The translations under genes and the position numbers were made by a program. The notes beneath the pieces are model-generated. The model was not told where the DNA came from. It was given only the letters and a program-made list of their open reading frames with translations, and did no database searches. DNA of 64,000 nt from Aurantibacillus circumpalustris (GTDB lineage: Bacteria; Bacteroidota; Bacteroidia; B-17B0; Aurantibacillaceae): NCBI RefSeq assembly GCF_029625215.1, contig NZ_CP121197.1, positions 4,154,001 through 4,218,000 of the forward strand, read 5' to 3'. Positions 40,601-48,462 of this stretch are shown here, in pieces (within the stretch, counting starts at the first letter, position 1; every line of letters begins with the position of its first letter).

Positions 40601-43600
40601 TGCAAGCACAAGTCAAACTCTTGTTAATAATCCCGAGCCTCTTGTTACCGTTTCATCTGTAACAAATGTTTCTTGCTATAACGGTTCTGATGGAGCAGCT
40701 ACAACTTCCCTCACAGGAGGTGTTGGACCATTCACCTACTCATGGATTCCAATTGGTGGAAGCGCTTCAACTGCAAGTAATTTAACCTTTGGGACCTATT
40801 CAGTTGAAGTAACATCTGCAAACGGATGTACAGTAATGGCTTCGAGTCCTATCATCACACAGCCTTCACAAATTTTTATTTCATTAAATACACTTGCAGT
40901 TAGTTGCTATGGCGGAAGCAATGGTGGAGCATCTGCTACTGTTTTTGGAGGAACTCCTGGTTACACATATTCTTGGCAAGCAAGTGCTTCAACTGCAACG
41001 AATGTTACTGGACTAAGCTTTGGAAATTACACCATGCAGGTAAGCGATTTTAATAATTGTGTTCAAACAAAGAGTTTTGCAATAACACAACCAACAGCTG
41101 CCATAAGTGTTTCAATGTCTGCCCTGCCTGTTTCATGTTTCGGCGGAAACAATGGCTCAGCTTCCGTTACAGGATTTGGTGGAACCTTCCCGTATAACTA
41201 TACTTGGGCACCGGGAAATATAAACGGCTCTGCTATTTCCAATTTATTTGCTGGTTCTTATACGGTTAATGCAACAGATATTAATGGTTGCTCTACCAGT
41301 TCACTAATAGCAGTGAACGAACCAACTCCCATTCAAATTACGTTTAATGAAATAAACTCTAATTGCAGTTTTGCAAACGGACAACTTTCTGCTAATGTAA
41401 ATGGAGGAACAGGATCTTATTCCTATTTATGGGCACCAAGTGGCGGAACAGCCAATAGTGCTACTAACTTATTAGCCGGCATGTACACGTTAACAGTGAT
41501 TGATAGTAATACGTGTACAGCAATTTCAAGTGAAACTGTTATTGATAATCCGGCACCTCTTGTAACAATTTCTACAGTCACCAATGTAAGTTGTTATTCT
41601 GGTTCTGATGGAGCTGCAATGAGTTTAGTTTCTGGTGGTACAGGTCCTTATACCTATTCGTGGCTCCCAAGCGGAGGAATGAATCCGAATGCAAACGGAC
41701 TTTCAACTGGTAATTATTCAGTTGCCGTAGTATCAGCTAATGGTTGCAGTGTAACATCAACAAGTTCTTTAATTAACGAACCAACACAAATTTCAACAAA
41801 TATCACCACCTCTTCTGTAAGTTGTTTTGGCAATAGTAACGGAACGGCGTCACTCATGACCGGTGGTGGAACTCCAGGATACACTTACTTTTGGCCATCA
41901 GGAACATCTGCTAATTCTGCTCTTTCTGGTTTAAACGCAGGAACATACACCATCAATGTTTACGATCTAAATAATTGCCAACAAACTGTAACGTTTTCTA
42001 TCGCACAGCCAACAGCTGCTTTAGATGTTTCAATTTTATCTACGCATACTATTAGTTGTTACTCAGGAAACAATGGCAGTGTGAGTGTTAACGTAAGCGG
42101 TGGTACAACTTCTTATTCCTACAATTGGTTTCCGAACGGAGGCAACGCTGCATCCGCTGCATCACTCATCGCTGGTTCATATTCGGTTTCAATTTATGAC
42201 GCTAACGGTTGCAACACATTTACAACTGTCAATCTTCAAGAACCGATTTTACCATTGTCCTCAAATTCAAGCGCAACTGCCGTTAGCTGCTATGGAGGTG
42301 CTAATGGCTCAGCTACTGTTTTTCCTGTTGGAGGTACACCCGGCTATTCCTACCAATGGAGTCCAGGTAATACCACTAGTCAATCGGAAAATGGTTTAAG
42401 TTTTGGGACATATACAGTTACCGTTACAGATTTAAATCAATGTCAAACAAGTCGTACTTTATTTATTAATCAACCCGCTAACATCACGGGAAGTATTATG
42501 GCAACAAATTCTTCTTGCGATTTACCTAACGGTTCACTATCTCCTCAAATATCTGGAGGAACAGCGCCTTACACTTACTCCTGGCAACCAGGTTCATTTA
42601 GCACCTCGAATATTAATGCACTTAGTCCGGGAGGATATACGCTTCAAGTAATAGATAGAGCAAATTGCACCGCGCTATTTACTGCTTCGCTTATAAATAT
42701 TCCAGGTCCATCACTATTGATTCCATCTTCTAAAAATGTTTCTTGTTTCGGTGGCAATAACGGATCTGCTACATTAACCATTAATCAAGGAACTCCGCCT
42801 TTCGCTATTAGCTGGCTACCATTTGGTGGCAGTAACACAGTAGGAACGTCTTTATTAGCAGGAACTTATTCCGCGCATGTTACGGATGGCTTAGGTTGCA
42901 AAGCTGTCAAAATCATTGACATTACTGAACCAAACATTTTAAACGCTTCCATAACCGACATAAAAAATGTTTCCTGTTTTGGTGGAACGAATGGCTCCAT
43001 TTCAGTTGTCGCTAGTGGTGGAACTCCTAACTATTCGTTTTCATGGACGCCTACACAAACTGGTAATTCAATTGGGAATTTAACGTCCGGTGAATATACT
43101 TTGAATTTAAAAGACGCAAACAACTGTTCTCTTTCTATATCAGCATTTGTAGCACAACCAACTGTTTTATCGCTTTCGATTACTGGAATTTCAGACGCCC
43201 CATGTCACAGTGGAACAGGAAGCGCCAGTGTTACAGCTAGCGGTGGTAAAGCACCGTATGCCTACTCTTGGAATAGCACACCTATACAAAACGGAAATAT
43301 TTTGTCAAGTGTTGTGAGTGGAAATTATACCGTGTTTATTAAAGACGCCAATGATTGTACAAACAATTCAACAGTAACAATAAAACAACCTTCACAAGTT
43401 TCAACCTCGGTAACAAAAAAAGATACTATCTGTTTTGGAAAAACTGGAGTGTTGCAAGCATCTGCGAATGGTGGTTCGGGTAACTATCACTACACCTGGC
43501 TGCCAGGTGCAATAACCAACTCAGGAACACTTACATTTACCGCAGCAACAAGTGTTATTTACACTGTACTCGCTTTTGACCAGAATGGTTGCTCAGGAAA

Positions 43601-44684
43601 AGACGCAAACAGTACTATTGTTGTTTACAACCTAACACCTAATAATTTACACATTGAGGGTCTAGACCTTGTGTGTCCAGGAAAAAGCAGTGTTTTAGAA
43701 GCTGTTGTTAACGGCATCAATGGTCCGCTTACTTATCAGTGGAATAATAATTTGCCGCCAATAGCAGGTGTGCATGTTGTAACGCCAGCTCAAGCCACTT
43801 CTTACATTGTGAATGTTTCCAATTCATGTGGAACAACAATTAGCGATACAATTCTGGTAAAAATAAATCCCTTACCAATTGTAGACTTGACATCAGATAC
43901 CTTATTTATTTGTAATCCAGGAACAGTAAACTTTACAGACAAGTCACAACCTATTAATTCTGCTGACCCATTAATTTCTTGGAACTGGCTTTTTGGTGAC
44001 GGAACATCTTCTGGTGAACAAAATCCATCACATACATTTACCACTTCTGGTACTCATACAGTGAATCTTGAAGTAACCACGGATAGAGGTTGCGTAAGCA
44101 CAAGCAGTGTTTCTCCAATCATTATTGAAGTTTATCCGAAACCTAAAGCAGCATTTAGTGTAAATAGCAATTCTTTGAACCTACCCTACGAACTTTTAAA
44201 ATGCACAAATCAGTCCACAGGTGCTGTGTCTTACAATTGGAATTTTGGAGTAGATGGAAAGTCAACACTTAGCGATCCACAATTTTTAATGCAAACATTA
44301 GGCGATAATAAAATTCAATTAGTTGCTACTTCACAATACGGTTGTTCTGATACAACTTATAAAAACGTAATCACAAACGCGGATATTGTATTTCCAAATG
44401 CATTTACACCTAACGAAGAACACTCTTCAGGCGGGTATTATACCGTGAGTAATTTAAACAACGACGTGTTTTTTCCATACACATCCGGCGTTGTAGAATA
44501 CAGACTCCAAATATTTAATCGTTGGGGTGAACTTATTTTCGAATCAAATGATGTAAAATACGGTTGGGATGGCTACTACAGAGGGAAAATATGTCAGATA
44601 GGTGTTTACGTTTGGAAAGCAGAAGTAAAACTTAATAACGGAAAAGAATTTAGTCACACGGGAAATCTATCTCTATTAAGATAA
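34635..44684 (+). CDS. Giant SprB-repeat cell-surface adhesin with T9SS type B C-terminal domain
   Basis: 3349 residues. Signal peptide 1-20. Residues 20-290 form a conserved N-terminal domain (THIVGGVLNYTYIG, YRDCG). From about 555 to 2900 there are about 31 SprB repeats of roughly 76 residues, each with VSCFGG-x-NG, GGT-x-PY-x-Y-x-W and an Ile-x-x-Pro end. Two PKD-like domains follow (about 3088-3160 with WNWLFGDGTSSG; 3170-3245). The last 95 residues are the gliding-motility-associated type B sorting domain (VFPNAFTPNEE, FNRWGELIFES, GVYVWKAEV). Such proteins are exported by T9SS and displayed on the surface; SprB of Flavobacterium is the moving adhesin in gliding. The PorP/SprF gene right after it is the expected partner. 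It could serve gliding or attachment; the sequence does not decide. Confidence 0.95.
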   Translation: MIKRIVIWMVFLIIPGFSLATHIVGGVLNYTYIGNNKYTIKLKLYRDCGSSAAAFPSNVTIKIKGNNGANFSPSKDLTISLGNVTTLSANLLPCAVAPNPIPCVQEGVYTQTITLPPNTGGYHLYYQVSARNLSLTNINGACNCIGESFYAYIPNNTVSSNSNSNAVFTAFPPLFICANEPFTFNHSATDADGDSLVYSLYTPYEDNTTPTYSNNVAIFPEVIYLSGYTTNNPLGATPFNLNPITGVLTGTPNTIGQFVVGVRVKEYRNGVYISQTLRDFQFNVLNCPEPPPTLAIANMTLNNGCSVKINATGITAASSTWKSIYPGAIGAYNNFMSCTSNCLNPTITAIGSPPPYVDYVVCGIATNCLGNNTCDTFRVHFNPPLSVSVAPGNPALCNGQTSTTLIAIGSGGTPPYNFLWNNVNPTQTISVGAGTYNIKLTDGSGCPPAYSSAVVTSYSVPVAVNAGPDKTVCVTNPITSLNATVTGATGGLWSGGTGTFSPNNASTSNLFYTPTATELTAGSTTLYLTTTGSGACPPATDTVVLTYSSFTGTTTISPTNVSCYGGNNGSALASVVGGASPHTFIWNTIPTQSIATANNLALGNYSVTITDAIGCQLQKTVAISQPLPISISSSVTNVSCFGGSNGSLSVTAIGGVIPYTYSWSPGNQTASSISSLAVGTYSLKITDSKSCSLSTTFSITQPSSLTIAFTQTQVSCFGGSDGKISSVIGGGTSPYTYSWIPVGASTTSLTNLQAGTYSLIVKDFFNCTSTKSAVITQPVALALAVSVTNETCNYLNNGSANATVSGGTAGYSYTWQPGSLSTNSISNLASGNYSLYISDLKGCTNSTIVTITEPSTLAINFINISNVSCFGGNNGSIIANISGGTSGYTYSWSPGGASTSSLSNLIAGNYTLSVLDNKSCSATAVAIITEPSALLISAAISSVSCFGGNDGTAALTASGGTSPYSYFWLPSGQITASVSALSARTYTSLVTDVKGCTVSTVHSVTQSSSITIAFTQTAVSCFGGSDARINSSVSGGNSPYSFNWTPGTITTQNIQNLNAGTYTLQIKDLFNCAVSKTVSISQPSVLLVAASATNETCDYLNNGLTSAQASGGNGSYTYLWLPGSISSKTLSNLASGNYSVTVTDLKGCTVNTVVTINQPATLNASITSVTHVNCFGGNNGSAIALGTGGTANYTYTWNPGNIISSQLTNVSQGVYSVSVSDTKSCIVQTTVNITQPASITVTGSVNTVSCYSGNNGVITLSLTGGTSPYTYFWLPIGQTTSVITNLAAGNYSVNLSDANGCLGYANYSVSQSPSIAIAFTSTQVSCFNGSNGKINSIVSGGVAPYTYNWSYGSITTQTINGLPIGTYTLTVIDSQNCVASKTVSLSQPSPVVISTSVTNETCNYLNNGAANALASGGTPGYTYLWQPGAIASASIANLASGTYSVIATDVLGCTSNATITITEPAAVAISFTNVVDVSCNGGNDGTATALGSGGTPNYSYTWTTGSVVGNMIGGLSLGVYSVSISDNNGCTTQNTVNISEPAPLVLIPSVSNVVCANGSNGAISISMNGGVAPYTHNLMPGNIVGANFASLLPGTYSIITQDANSCNNTTTISINQPIDISTSTSYTDASCSTQNGVASISVTSGGNPPFTYNWLPSGGTNSVSTNLFAGSYSVQVTDGLGCVSTKIVNINNVNAPVASIDSYTNVTCNGGSNGALTASYTGGTGACTYSWSPNGGTGLTASNLSSGVYVIQITDNVGCIGLATSSMVAEPPPVVVSVFPSNVSCFGGSSGGASASVSGGTPAYSYNWLPGSSTNTILSGVSANSYTLEITDANNCLQTATFTISQPTAALNVSAVSSSVSCFGGANGSLTSTSTGGTAPYNYIILPGNFGGQTISNLSAGNYTITASDLKSCVAATTITIIEPTAVALVTGAVNSNCSLANGQVSVVATGGTGSYTYQWSPTGGTSAIANNLASGNYTITVTDSNNCTASTSQTLVNNPEPLVTVSSVTNVSCYNGSDGAATTSLTGGVGPFTYSWIPIGGSASTASNLTFGTYSVEVTSANGCTVMASSPIITQPSQIFISLNTLAVSCYGGSNGGASATVFGGTPGYTYSWQASASTATNVTGLSFGNYTMQVSDFNNCVQTKSFAITQPTAAISVSMSALPVSCFGGNNGSASVTGFGGTFPYNYTWAPGNINGSAISNLFAGSYTVNATDINGCSTSSLIAVNEPTPIQITFNEINSNCSFANGQLSANVNGGTGSYSYLWAPSGGTANSATNLLAGMYTLTVIDSNTCTAISSETVIDNPAPLVTISTVTNVSCYSGSDGAAMSLVSGGTGPYTYSWLPSGGMNPNANGLSTGNYSVAVVSANGCSVTSTSSLINEPTQISTNITTSSVSCFGNSNGTASLMTGGGTPGYTYFWPSGTSANSALSGLNAGTYTINVYDLNNCQQTVTFSIAQPTAALDVSILSTHTISCYSGNNGSVSVNVSGGTTSYSYNWFPNGGNAASAASLIAGSYSVSIYDANGCNTFTTVNLQEPILPLSSNSSATAVSCYGGANGSATVFPVGGTPGYSYQWSPGNTTSQSENGLSFGTYTVTVTDLNQCQTSRTLFINQPANITGSIMATNSSCDLPNGSLSPQISGGTAPYTYSWQPGSFSTSNINALSPGGYTLQVIDRANCTALFTASLINIPGPSLLIPSSKNVSCFGGNNGSATLTINQGTPPFAISWLPFGGSNTVGTSLLAGTYSAHVTDGLGCKAVKIIDITEPNILNASITDIKNVSCFGGTNGSISVVASGGTPNYSFSWTPTQTGNSIGNLTSGEYTLNLKDANNCSLSISAFVAQPTVLSLSITGISDAPCHSGTGSASVTASGGKAPYAYSWNSTPIQNGNILSSVVSGNYTVFIKDANDCTNNSTVTIKQPSQVSTSVTKKDTICFGKTGVLQASANGGSGNYHYTWLPGAITNSGTLTFTAATSVIYTVLAFDQNGCSGKDANSTIVVYNLTPNNLHIEGLDLVCPGKSSVLEAVVNGINGPLTYQWNNNLPPIAGVHVVTPAQATSYIVNVSNSCGTTISDTILVKINPLPIVDLTSDTLFICNPGTVNFTDKSQPINSADPLISWNWLFGDGTSSGEQNPSHTFTTSGTHTVNLEVTTDRGCVSTSSVSPIIIEVYPKPKAAFSVNSNSLNLPYELLKCTNQSTGAVSYNWNFGVDGKSTLSDPQFLMQTLGDNKIQLVATSQYGCSDTTYKNVITNADIVFPNAFTPNEEHSSGGYYTVSNLNNDVFFPYTSGVVEYRLQIFNRWGELIFESNDVKYGWDGYYRGKICQIGVYVWKAEVKLNNGKEFSHTGNLSLLR
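36300..43400 (+). repeat. SprB repeat array, about 31 units of ~228 bases with period-4 higher-order structure
   Basis: Unit starts (at the SC..G motif) fall about every 228 bases from 36318 to 43200. Within the array, units of four subtypes repeat in order. Block A starts at about 36549, 37462 and 38377 (period about 915 bases) and always contains an ETCNYLNNG-type unit third. Block B starts at about 39746, 40664 and 41585 (period about 920) and contains a QPTAAL-preceded unit and an NC-x4-NG unit; its third copy has one extra unit. The array therefore grew by duplication of four-unit segments. Confidence 0.85.
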
Positions 44685-44691
44685 TCATATC

Positions 44692-45687
44692 ATGAAAAAA
44701 ATAATTACTATATCATTTATTCTATTTCAATTACAATTTGTAGTTGCTCAGGATATTCAGTTTACACAATTCTATTCGGCACCTATGTACCTTAACCCTG
44801 CATTTGCCGGTGCTAACGCTTGTTCTAAAATAACACTCATCTATAGAAATCAATGGCCTGGCATTTCAAGCGTTTACAAATCCCAATTGCTTTCAATTGA
44901 TCACGGAATTAAAAATAGTAATGTTGGGATAGGTCTCACTTTTGGAAGGGATGAAGCCGGTGCAGGAGATTTGACAACAACTATTATTAATCCAGTTATT
45001 TCTTATCAAGCAAAAATTAACAAAACTTCGGCAATAAGGTTCGGCCTTCAACCCGGATTTGGGTTTAAAAAGGTCAATGTTAACAACCTGGTATTTGGTG
45101 ATCAAATTTATCGCGGAGGAAATGTTAGTACAGTTGAATCTTTAGGTCAAAAAAAATCATACTTTGATCTTGCAGTAGGTGCTATTTATATAAACTCAAA
45201 TTACTGGGCCGGCATTTCTGCTAATCATCTTACAGTTCCTAATGAGTCATTTTATAACAACCCATTCAACAAACTACCTATTAAATATAGCGTTCATGCT
45301 GGTGCTAAATTTGACTTAAGTAAAGATGAAAAAGAAAGGCGCGATAAAAAATATATTTCCCCTGCAATAAACTACAGGGCAGAAGGCAAATATGATCAAA
45401 TAGACATCGGTTTTTATTTTTCAAAACACATTTTTACTACTGGCCTTTGGTATAGAGGTATTCCAGGTCTTAAATCTTACAAGAAAGGTTATGCGAATAA
45501 TGATGCTATCGCTATTATTCTAGGGATTCAAACAGAGAGAATTAGTATTGGCTACAGTTATGACCTAACAATCTCTAACCTTTCAACGGTTTCAAAAGGA
45601 GCGCATGAAATTACCATGTCGTTTCAACTATGTAACCCTAAAAAAAGAAAAACGAAACTCGTTCTTATATCCTGTCCAAAATTTTAA
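44692..45687 (+). CDS. PorP/SprF-family T9SS outer-membrane protein
   Basis: 331 residues. Signal peptide ends at about VVAQ. The start of the mature protein, QDIQFTQFYSAPMYLNPAFAG, is the family hallmark, followed by YRNQWPGI and a beta-barrel pattern up to SIGYSYDLTISNLS and GAHEITMSF. Family members anchor or help export proteins with type B sorting domains, each usually next to its client. It begins 7 bases after the giant adhesin and is its likely partner. Confidence 0.93.
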   Translation: MKKIITISFILFQLQFVVAQDIQFTQFYSAPMYLNPAFAGANACSKITLIYRNQWPGISSVYKSQLLSIDHGIKNSNVGIGLTFGRDEAGAGDLTTTIINPVISYQAKINKTSAIRFGLQPGFGFKKVNVNNLVFGDQIYRGGNVSTVESLGQKKSYFDLAVGAIYINSNYWAGISANHLTVPNESFYNNPFNKLPIKYSVHAGAKFDLSKDEKERRDKKYISPAINYRAEGKYDQIDIGFYFSKHIFTTGLWYRGIPGLKSYKKGYANNDAIAIILGIQTERISIGYSYDLTISNLSTVSKGAHEITMSFQLCNPKKRKTKLVLISCPKF

Positions 45688-45710
45688 AAGAATAATTAAA
45701 ACCAAATAAC

Positions 45711-46154
45711 ATGAAATCACTTTCTAAAATTTCCCAATTCATTTTTGTTATAACCGGCGCATTTGTCATTAGCTCATTTAGTTCCAGTAACGCTTGTGAT
45801 CCTGAAGAGTTATTAAAGAAACATGCCGCATCACTTGACGATTATGTTTTTATTAAATCGTTTCCAATTGAAACCTCAAAATCAGATGACAAAGCCGAAT
45901 ACTCTTACGTGTTAAGTCGTGGTATTAACTACCGTATTGTTGTTTGTGACGAAGGAGTTGCCGGAAAAAAAATGGTTGTGAATCTCCTCGACAGAAACAA
46001 AAAATTAATCGCTTCAAATTACCTCAAGAGTACTAAAAAATTCTACGGGAGTTTAAATTACGTTTGCTCCGCCACTGGTGTATACTATGTAGAGGCGTTT
46101 TTTGAAGGTGATAAAAAAGGATGTGGTTTAAACATTTTAGGTTTCAAAAAATAA
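45711..46154 (+). CDS. Small secreted protein of unknown function in the T9SS locus
   Basis: 147 residues. A signal peptide is present (about 1-28, SSNAC). The mature part has four Cys residues (C29, and those in VVCDEG, NYVCSA, KGCGL), so disulfides are possible. The pattern YRIVVCDEGVAG and a final YYVEAFFEG suggest a small beta-sandwich. I do not recognise a named family. It lies between the adhesin/SprF pair and the second type-B-sorted protein and is probably cotranscribed. Confidence 0.75.
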   Translation: MKSLSKISQFIFVITGAFVISSFSSSNACDPEELLKKHAASLDDYVFIKSFPIETSKSDDKAEYSYVLSRGINYRIVVCDEGVAGKKMVVNLLDRNKKLIASNYLKSTKKFYGSLNYVCSATGVYYVEAFFEGDKKGCGLNILGFKK

Positions 46155-46165
46155 TTATGCTTTAA

Positions 46166-47512
46166 ATGTACTTTCAAAAAACATATCTTCTCATTGCTGC
46201 GATTTTTTTAACAAAACAATTCTCTGCACAATCTATTGGTGGCACAACCACTGGAGCGTCGTTGTATTGCGATTCAATAAATTCAGGCTTTATTTCTTTG
46301 ACCAACTTTAATGGTGCTATTGTTCATTGGGAAATGTCAACAAATAATGGTCAAAATTGGACGCACTTATTAAACACTACATCCACACAAAGTTATAATA
46401 GACTCAAAAAAACAACAAGCTTTAGAGCCATTGTTCAAGATGGCACTGCTCAAGCAGACACTTCATCCATTTCAACACTTACAGTTTATGTAGCTGGAAA
46501 TGCTGGTATTTTAACAGGTGGCGGTGCTTTTTGCGAAGATGCAGGCAACGGTCAAATTTCTTTATCTTCAGCACCAGGTCCAATTTTATACTGGCAATAC
46601 TCTGTCACCAATGGCAGCAACTGGATAAAAATTAACTCTACTTCTACCCCACTAACTTATTCCTCAATCACTGAAAGTTCTTTATACCGAGTGGTAGTTA
46701 AAACGGTTGATGGTTGCCCGGATGATACTACTTCAACCATTGTCTTTAAAATTCAACCGAAAACAATTCCCGGAAATATTTTAAACGCTGATTCCGTATG
46801 CTATGGTGAGGCTGGCGATACCCTGCATTTATCAGACTTTTCAGGAAAATTACTTAACTGGTTTTCTTCAATAGACAATGGTAGCAATTGGACTCAGCTT
46901 TCTGATACAACTACTTACATAACTTACACTACCGTTACAAAATCATTCTGGTACAAGGCCACAGTCAAAAACGGCATTTGTCCAATGGAAACAACAACAC
47001 CGGCAATAGTTGCTTTATACAACACTAACCCAGCTAACGCGGGTGAAGATGTTACAATTACACGTCATGAAAAAATTACATTAAGAGGATCAGGAAATGG
47101 TTTTGCTTCGTGGAATAATCCCGAATTCTTAAGCGATCGGTCTAATTTTAATCCCACTGCAGATCCCATGAACACTACAAACTATGTTCTTACCTTAAAA
47201 GACCTTCATGGCTGCATTACAAAAGATTCTGTAACCGTAAACGTTATTGTTCCAATCCCAACAGCAATAAGTCCTAACGGTGATGGCGTAAACGATTATT
47301 TTGAAATTGACAAAATAGATACTTATCCTAATAACTCACTCATTATCTTTAATCGTTGGGGGAAACAGATATTTAACGCTAGTCCATACAACAACAGCTG
47401 GAATGGAAAATCTGAAGGTGGTCATGATTTGCCGGATGATCAATACTACTATGTATTTGATTTTGGCAACGGCGAAAAACCAGTTACTAATTATATTCTG
47501 ATAAAAAGATAA
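46166..47512 (+). CDS. Secreted Ig-like repeat protein with T9SS type B sorting domain
   Basis: 448 residues. Signal peptide 1-21 (FSAQS). Three Ig-like repeats of about 90 residues are marked by ISLTNFNGAIVHWEMSTNNG, ISLSSAPGPILYWQYSVTNG and LHLSDFSGKLLNWFSSIDNG. A bridging domain follows at about 290-355. The C-terminal type B domain (about 360-448) has AISPNGDGVNDYF, FNRWGKQIF and DDQYYYVFDF. It would be exported by T9SS and stay on the surface. The PorP/SprF gene 2 bases downstream is the expected partner, as with the adhesin. Confidence 0.9.
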   Translation: MYFQKTYLLIAAIFLTKQFSAQSIGGTTTGASLYCDSINSGFISLTNFNGAIVHWEMSTNNGQNWTHLLNTTSTQSYNRLKKTTSFRAIVQDGTAQADTSSISTLTVYVAGNAGILTGGGAFCEDAGNGQISLSSAPGPILYWQYSVTNGSNWIKINSTSTPLTYSSITESSLYRVVVKTVDGCPDDTTSTIVFKIQPKTIPGNILNADSVCYGEAGDTLHLSDFSGKLLNWFSSIDNGSNWTQLSDTTTYITYTTVTKSFWYKATVKNGICPMETTTPAIVALYNTNPANAGEDVTITRHEKITLRGSGNGFASWNNPEFLSDRSNFNPTADPMNTTNYVLTLKDLHGCITKDSVTVNVIVPIPTAISPNGDGVNDYFEIDKIDTYPNNSLIIFNRWGKQIFNASPYNNSWNGKSEGGHDLPDDQYYYVFDFGNGEKPVTNYILIKR

Positions 47513-47513
47513 A

Positions 47514-48449
47514 ATGAAATTACTTATACGATACATCCTATTAACGCTCCCCTTTTTGTTAACCCAAGTGGGTAGCGCACAACAAGATCCTATGTATTCA
47601 CAATACATGTTCGACAAAATGCTTATCAATCCTGCATTTGCTGGAAGTTCAAACTGGGTGGTAGCCACACTAAAATACAGAAACCAATTCATGGGAATAA
47701 ATGGACATCCTACCACTCAAACATTTAATATTCATGCTCCCATTCAAAAAAAACACATAGGTGTTGGCCTTAAAATTGTGAACGATAAAATGTCTATTCT
47801 TTCTAATTTGAATGTTGCGGCACAATTATCCTATCATCTTAATTTTGCCGGCGGAAAATTATCAGCAGGAATTGAAGCAGGTATTTATAATAAGAAAATT
47901 AATTACCAGGATCTTATTTTAAGCGGCCGTGGAGATAACGCTATTCCTTCCATTTCTTCTTCAGCTTTGGTACCAGATGCGTCCTTCGGAATTTATTATC
48001 AAAAAAAACAATTCTATGCTGGCTTATCTAACTACCACTTAATTAAAAAATCATTTAATTTTAATGGAGCAGAAGCCTCTCAGGCTCATCTCTACAAACA
48101 CTTTTACTTTTTAGTTGGTAACGTATTTACACTTACAAAAGACATTACAATAGAACCTTCTATGTTAATGAAGATACAACCATCATCTTCCGTCCAGTTT
48201 GATTTCAACACCCTGGTATATTATAAAGACCGCGTTGGTGCCGGTATTCAATACCGTGCAGGTGATGCGTTCGTTACTATGCTCCGTGTAAATATTACTG
48301 AAAGTTTACGAATTTCATACTCTTACGACTTAACGGTATCTAAATTATCTCCTTACGCTAAAGGTGCTCATGAGCTTGTTATTTCTTATGGAATAAAATT
48401 ACCTCCGCCTCCAACGCAAAAAGAAATTCACCCACGTTATTATTTTTAA
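47514..48449 (+). CDS. PorP/SprF-family T9SS outer-membrane protein (second copy)
   Basis: 311 residues. Signal peptide (about 1-23) then QQDPMYSQYMFDKMLINPAF, the family N-terminal signature, YRNQFMGI, and a barrel ending in SYSYDLTVSKLS and GAHELVISYGIK. It is related to the copy at 44692 but clearly distinct, which fits one partner per type-B client. It ends 13 bases before the PorE-like gene. Confidence 0.93.
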   Translation: MKLLIRYILLTLPFLLTQVGSAQQDPMYSQYMFDKMLINPAFAGSSNWVVATLKYRNQFMGINGHPTTQTFNIHAPIQKKHIGVGLKIVNDKMSILSNLNVAAQLSYHLNFAGGKLSAGIEAGIYNKKINYQDLILSGRGDNAIPSISSSALVPDASFGIYYQKKQFYAGLSNYHLIKKSFNFNGAEASQAHLYKHFYFLVGNVFTLTKDITIEPSMLMKIQPSSSVQFDFNTLVYYKDRVGAGIQYRAGDAFVTMLRVNITESLRISYSYDLTVSKLSPYAKGAHELVISYGIKLPPPPTQKEIHPRYYF

Positions 48450-48462
48450 AAAAAATTGAATC

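Noticed and set aside
36300-43400. CRISPR-like periodicity
   Set aside because: The repeats are 228-base coding units in one open frame (SprB repeats), not short direct repeats with unique spacers.
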